From the NCBI GenBank assembly GCA_030248225.1, contig JASANE010026881.1, forward strand, positions 62,001-126,000: 64,000 bases of DNA. The letters are read 5' to 3'. Positions 62,401-64,000 of this stretch are shown here, in pieces. Numbering within the stretch: position 1 is the first letter of the stretch; the number at the start of each line of letters is the position of its first letter. The notes under the pieces are model-generated. The model ran no database searches. It was not told where the DNA came from and was given only the letters and a program-made list of their open reading frames with translations. Made by a program: the position numbers and the translations under genes. This stretch comes from Trileptium ribeirensis. Its lineage: Eukaryota; Nematoda; Enoplea; Enoplida; Thoracostomopsidae.

Positions 62401-64000
62401 AGCGATCGAACATCAAGTGATCAACGAGACGCGACGGGCATTGAGCGAGCTTGATCCAACATAGAGCGAATCTGGCAGTCAAATTTGGAGGGTGTGGGGC
62501 CCCTGGCATTTTCAAGTGCCCAGAAGTGCCTGCACATCTATAGACATACCTTCCTTTATCCATCATTCGCATATGCGCTAGGACATTCTCCTTTCCATGC
62601 AATGATTCGTCGGCTAATGCTTTAACCTGAACTGCGTTCAGTATGACAAGGAATAGATGAGTTCTCATGGGTTCCGCTTGGTAAATCTTTCGCGATCGCT
62701 CAACGTAGATTTCTGAATTTCGATGAATCAGTGAACGACGAAGTTCATCTAGTTTGCTGGCTGAAATCATTCAAAATAATTTAATATAACCAATCAATAG
62801 AACGTAACTTACTAAGGCGGCCGAAACGGGTCTAAAAATAAAGTAGATGGCTTTTTAACATCTCCAACAGTAAGTTTCAGAAGTGCAGTAAAATTATCAT
62901 TTATCTTTGTCAGTGATACGCTACTGTTCGTTAGCAAGACGATCGCAATAAAATGTTTCAATTTATTACCTAATCAAGTTTCTCCAAAGTGGGGGAGTAG
63001 TGTGGGAGGCCTAGCATTTTCAGTGCCCATGATAAAAACGGGTGTCTCTGATTGGGGCCTCCTGGCGAAATTCTTTAACGTTTCCCCAGTGAAAAAAAAT
63101 CCAGTTGACAATTTTTTTTACAAAATTGGTTTTTAAATGAAAAATTGATTATTTTCAGGCAAAAATTGATTGAAAAGTTGGTTATAATTTCAATATATAC
63201 GTTTTTGCACCGTTTCGTAGGACATATATTAACAATTTCAGCATTTTCGCTGAAAAATAGTAAACTTTGAACTTTTTAAATTTTGCCTTTGAGTTCAAAT
63301 TAGTAGGCCTAGTTCAAGCCCCTAGCAAAATCTAGCGCCACCAATTGAGAAGTAGAGGGACCCTAGGGTCATGCCCCTGCCAAAACTTTAAGCGAATGGA
63401 GGAGCCGGACTAGCTATTAACTCGCAAACAAGGGTGAAACGGAGCTAGCGTGTTTTCATTTTTAAGTTACCATATTATTTTATCACCTCAGGGTTCCCGG
63501 TGAATTTTGTTAAAATTTTCCAGCCGATCTAAAAAAATTCTATACCAATAATAACAAATAATAATACAACAATACCAACAACACCACCATTGGTAAAGGA
63601 ACGTTTCGAATTATAAAAAAACTATTCTTACAAATCTTAAACCACAAAGCAAAAAAATACATACACATGCAAGTGTTACAACAGCACATGTATTTATATG
63701 ATTGCATTAGATGCAATGCCGCAACAAATTTATATTAGTTTTGTAAGCTAACAGTTGGAAAATTGATCGTTGCTGCGGATAAATCTGAAAAAGACAAAAA
63801 ATGCGCTTAGTCGCGAACAACACAAAATTTTTGAAGAAGTAATTTTGAAGTTTCCAAATATTTCTAGGTATTGCGAAATTTTTCCAGATTTTCCAAGATT
63901 TCCATAGTGTAACGGCCTAAATTCCAGATTTTCCATACCGCTAGGGGACCCAGTCACCTGTAACAGGATACCTTTTAATGCACCATCGTAAAATCTCCTG
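38350..64000 (-). CDS. BLTP2: BLTP2 / KIAA0100 / Hobbit bridge-like lipid-transfer protein, 3' part
   Basis: The family forms a long hydrophobic groove of repeating beta-groove units that moves phospholipid between ER and plasma membrane. About 1,558 C-terminal residues are visible of a protein that is about 2,200 long in human. The 5' third lies beyond the right edge. Exons in transcript order: 63958-64000 and 62813-62831 (both probable), then 62550-62760, 58944-59116, 53948-54219, 50792-51085, 48341-48618, 43056-46245, 39126-39251 and 38350-38421. All phases agree. Recognised blocks include [11 protein letters not shown] (GFWDK-type motif), [28 protein letters not shown], the coiled coil after [12 protein letters not shown], and [17 protein letters not shown]. 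Serine- and glycine-rich insertions are specific to this lineage. Confidence 0.96.
39126..39251 (-). CDS. BLTP2: BLTP2 penultimate exon
   Basis: It encodes [16 protein letters not shown] and then [14 protein letters not shown], corresponding to the conserved EEEEKARLLIGL near the C-terminus. It is 42 codons, phase 0 at both ends, flanked by CTTTCAG and GTAAGT. Confidence 0.93.
39520..39960. repeat. Intronic repeat family, unit about 140-175 bp
   Basis: Diverged units contain CTCTACAAAA-GAGxCCAA, then GTGTATTTTGGGTC-like words, then CATTTTGACCCA and CCTGCATCC-like words. Related copies lie at 41,690-42,520, 49,070-49,390 and 52,430-52,660, all in BLTP2 introns. Confidence 0.6.
40871..40938 (-). 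repeat. tRNA-derived sequence (SINE head or tRNA pseudogene)
   Basis: On the minus strand, CGGTGTAGTGGTTAACATG resembles a tRNA D arm and A box. GTGTTCGATTCCCC, about 40 nt further on, is a good B box. The layout is close to tRNA-Val, but acceptor ends do not pair and the anticodon loop is altered. A second half-copy (GCGGTGTAGCGGTTAA on the minus strand) lies at about 40,738-40,782. Confidence 0.6.
41690..42520. repeat. Array of the CTACAAAATGAG repeat family
   Basis: About six diverged units recur at 120-200 bp, with CTACAAAATGAG-like words near 41,706, 41,848, 42,050, 42,220, 42,381 and 42,502. A 159-codon minus-strand frame (41,710-42,189) runs through it and is not a gene. The remainder of this 3.8-kb intron (39,252-43,055) has nothing else I recognise, apart from a block around 40,115-40,180 that recurs at 53,650-53,705. 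Confidence 0.6.
43056..46245 (-). CDS. BLTP2: BLTP2 large exon (3,190 nt)
   Basis: The exon enters in phase 2 after ATGTTTTCTAG and leaves in phase 0 at CAACAG before GTAAGT, so the ATG at 46,256 is intronic. It encodes [48 protein letters not shown], a coiled coil, [45 protein letters not shown] and [18 protein letters not shown], all in the order of KIAA0100. Three low-complexity stretches interrupt this: Ser/Ala/Asn-rich near the start, Ser/Thr/Gly-rich after LRQNLS, and a Lys/Gly/Ser-rich stretch ([11 protein letters not shown]) before DDIDKMK. Fusion of many ancestral exons, or intron loss, would explain the size. Confidence 0.97.
47406..47928. mobile_element. Tc1/mariner-like foldback MITE
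   Basis: Ends begin CAGTCATGGACAAAAATAAG on the left and CTATTACGGACAAAAATAAG (minus strand) on the right, each next to TA, the target site of Tc1/mariner. Inner parts such as GTTACAATCAGAATTAA are also inverted, so the whole 523 bp can fold back. It has no transposase. It lies in the BLTP2 intron 46,246-48,340. Confidence 0.75.
48020..48200. repeat. Fragment of the Tc1-like MITE between direct repeats
   Basis: A stretch matching 47,690-47,765 (ATTCATTGAAATAAACGCG and following) reappears at about 48,073-48,155. It sits between two copies of TTTGGGGGAATTAAATTAAC (near 48,050 and 48,173). Confidence 0.65.
48341..48618 (-). CDS. BLTP2: BLTP2 exon
   Basis: It encodes [20 protein letters not shown], then [20 protein letters not shown] and [10 protein letters not shown], matching [14 protein letters not shown] and LLYSSTLRWMQNF...TRPICRGKLF. 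It enters in phase 0 after CTTCTCAG and leaves in phase 2 before GTAAGT. Confidence 0.95.
49070..49390. repeat. Copy of the CTACAAAATGAG repeat family
   Basis: It contains GCTGTACAGAATGAGACCAAA, TTTTCGTGTATTTTTGGGTC and TTTTGACCCAAGTCCTGCAT, as in the larger array at 41.7-42.5 kb. Another Tc1-like MITE remnant follows at about 49,416-49,530. Confidence 0.55.
50275..50447. mobile_element. Short MITE with GTGACGAGTA ends
   Basis: Inverted ends CAGTACTCGTCACAAT and CATTACTCGTCACAAT (minus strand) bound 173 bp rich in GCTCGC words. An 8-bp stem CTGGCGCC/GGCGCCAG with a 7-nt loop lies at about 50,406-50,428. The left end follows TA, which suggests Tc1/mariner-type mobilisation. A similar end occurs at 55,236-55,256. 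Confidence 0.6.
50792..51085 (-). CDS. BLTP2: BLTP2 exon
   Basis: It encodes [45 protein letters not shown] and [19 protein letters not shown], all recognisable KIAA0100 blocks in order. It is 98 codons, phase 0 at both ends, between TTTTTTCAG and GTTAGT. Confidence 0.95.
51428..51681. mobile_element. PIF/Harbinger-like MITE
   Basis: Inverted ends GGCCGTGTTCACATTGCATC and CGGCGTGTTCACATTGCATC (minus strand) are each flanked by TTA, the 3-bp duplication typical of PIF/Harbinger. The interior repeats CCGATC words and codes for nothing. It lies in the BLTP2 intron 51,086-53,947. Confidence 0.75.
51772..52131 (+). repeat. 121-bp tandem repeat, three copies
   Basis: Units start with TAAGGCTTCAATAATT at 51,772, 51,893 and 52,014. 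Copies two and three are almost identical, and copy one differs at several places near its start. Confidence 0.95.
52430..52660. repeat. Copy of the CTACAAAATGAG repeat family
   Basis: It contains GTTCTACAATATTAGACCAAA, TTGGATCTCATATG and GCTCTACAAAATGACTCC at the spacing seen in the other intronic copies. Confidence 0.5.
52988..53260 (+). repeat. Diverged duplication, unit about 153 bp
   Basis: CCATGCCCGAAAA, AATTTTxGGTC-AGGAACCA and GGGxGCCATAC recur in two consecutive units. Small frames across it on both strands are by-products. Confidence 0.6.
53948..54219 (-). CDS. BLTP2: BLTP2 exon with GFWDK-type motif
   Basis: It encodes [35 protein letters not shown] and [18 protein letters not shown]. 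The last matches DPSPPLPWWDKSRLLFHG of KIAA0100 and the GFWDK motif of the fungal FMP27 relatives. It enters in phase 1 after ATTTTCAG and leaves in phase 0 before GTAACC. Confidence 0.96.
54358..55740. repeat. C-run and G-run rich intron segment
   Basis: Runs of 14 or more C lie at about 54,361 and 54,468, and a run of about 11 G lies near 55,690. Between them GCCCCAAAAATG-like words recur. On the right, GCCGGGGG-type words recur. The C-rich and G-rich ends could be the arms of one decayed inverted element. Frames here are low complexity. Confidence 0.4.
56222..56283 (+). repeat. Isolated monomer of the 115-bp satellite
   Basis: It contains CATTGCAAAACTAGAAGAG and GCTGTCGCGACGAAAAGTG, as in the array at 57.96-58.94 kb. 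It is followed by a stretch whose complement precedes that array. Confidence 0.7.
56790..57590 (+). repeat. GGTCGGGGGGCTACA repeats, G-quadruplex prone
   Basis: Between 56,795 and 56,935 a unit of about 22 nt (GGGGGGCTACACCTGAGGTC) recurs about six times. Single copies of GGTCGxGGGGGGCTACA appear at about 57,236, 57,363 and 57,565. The G runs are on the plus strand, the template strand for BLTP2. Confidence 0.75.
57961..58942 (+). repeat. 115-bp satellite, nine units, ending at a splice donor
   Basis: Units start with GGTAATATCGTA at about 57,961, 58,077, 58,193, 58,306, 58,420, 58,541, 58,653, 58,768 and 58,871. Unit length varies from about 103 to 121 bp. The last, truncated unit stops within about 5 nt of the BLTP2 donor at 58,943. 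Confidence 0.93.
58944..59116 (-). CDS. BLTP2: BLTP2 exon
   Basis: It encodes [19 protein letters not shown], then [19 protein letters not shown] and [11 protein letters not shown], matching the conserved RDYP...W.L.G.L.G.E block. It enters in phase 2 after CGCTTTAG and leaves in phase 1 at CGGT before GTAAGC. Alternative use of GTGTAA one base earlier breaks the phase. Confidence 0.93.
59868..60365 (+). repeat. AATATGACCGCTTTTGGCTC short repeats
   Basis: Four to six degenerate copies of this word, each followed by CATTGTA or CATTATA, occur near 59,868, 59,895, 59,935, 60,320 and 60,345. The last leads directly into the 262-bp array. Confidence 0.6.
60370..61389 (+). repeat. 262-bp tandem repeat, 3.9 copies
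   Basis: Units start with CATTCCGTGCCTGTTCGC (or CAC) at 60,370, 60,632, 60,894 and 61,157. The copies differ at only a few bases. Frames of 84-122 codons repeated through the array have no recognisable domain and are by-products. Confidence 0.95.
62036..62490 (+). repeat. GAGCGAACAGC low-complexity tract
   Basis: About 450 bp consists of degenerate GAGCGAACA(G/A)CGAGC words. The complement of the same word occurs inside the MITE at 50,275-50,447 and near 55,176-55,256. The minus-strand frame through it is Ser/Leu/Arg-rich and continues past a real BLTP2 exon only because the donor at 62,549 is ignored. Confidence 0.85.
62550..62760 (-). CDS. BLTP2: BLTP2 exon
   Basis: It encodes [51 protein letters not shown] and MMDKG, matching [25 protein letters not shown] and the ADAS.HGPE.VV block that follows. 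It enters in phase 1 after GATTTCAG and leaves in phase 2 at GGAAG before GTATGT. The ATG at 62,770 is in the intron and is not the start. Confidence 0.95.
62813..62831 (-). CDS. BLTP2: Probable 19-nt BLTP2 mini-exon
   Basis: A 19-nt block between TTTATTTTTAG and GTAAGT encodes TRFGRL plus one base. The phases (0 in, 1 out) fit both neighbours, and the intron to the next exon would be only 52 nt. It would join TRFGRLT to SKLDELRR. Confidence 0.5.
62832..63957. other. BLTP2 intron, no recognised element
   Basis: I see no repeat array here. A 69-codon minus-strand frame at 63,748-63,957 begins at the putative donor and is not supported as coding. Confidence 0.45.
63958..64000 (-). CDS. BLTP2: Possible BLTP2 exon cut by the window edge
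   Basis: On the minus strand an open frame [14 protein letters not shown] ends at CAG before GTGACT, leaving phase 0 as the next exon needs. Only 14 codons are visible and similarity in this part of the family is low, so this rests on splice signal and phase. Confidence 0.4.

Noticed and set aside
62036..62770. 244-codon minus-strand frame as one protein
   Set aside because: Only 62,550-62,760 is BLTP2. The rest is intron read through the GAGCGAAC tract.

Overview
This is nuclear DNA from an AT-rich animal genome. Both recognisable genes are split by spliceosomal introns, belong to metazoan or eukaryotic protein families, and sit among many MITE-like elements and tandem arrays. The 28S rRNA fragment and the divergent protein sequences suggest a fast-evolving invertebrate, perhaps a flatworm, but I cannot fix the phylum by eye. 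There is no prokaryotic-style operon, CRISPR array or phage.

Layout. Positions 1-22.8 kb hold no gene I can support. They contain a 0.43-kb inverted-repeat element full of small hairpins (4.3 kb), a near-perfect 0.48-kb foldback element (6.8 kb) and several short tandem duplications. Positions 22,854-35,698 (+) hold a complete twinfilin gene: eight coding exons, 343 residues, two ADF-H domains and a C-terminal capping-protein-binding tail. A 394-bp antisense fragment of 28S rRNA lies about 200 bp beyond its stop codon. From 38,350 to the right edge (-) lies the 3' two-thirds of a BLTP2/KIAA0100/Hobbit gene, a giant bridge-like lipid-transfer protein. Eight exons are clear and two more small ones are likely. 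The two genes converge. Every exon junction listed as secure agrees in reading phase with its neighbours.

The most unusual structure is in twinfilin intron 5. An array of twenty 85-bp units (28,396-30,094) ends inside exon 6. Each unit carries the last 33 nt of the intron, including the 3' splice acceptor, plus the first 52 nt of exon 6. The real acceptor is therefore the last of twenty almost identical acceptors. Use of any of the nineteen upstream copies would place an early stop codon in the mRNA. Other notable items are a GC-AG first intron in twinfilin, a possible 24-nt microexon, two families of elements built from repeated small palindromes (GGTGT/ACACC and TAACTCA/TGAGTTA), and satellites in almost every large BLTP2 intron, one starting within a few bases of a splice donor.

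The two genes have no obvious shared pathway. Twinfilin regulates actin monomers and filament barbed ends. BLTP2 moves lipid at ER-plasma membrane contacts. They appear to be ordinary neighbours.
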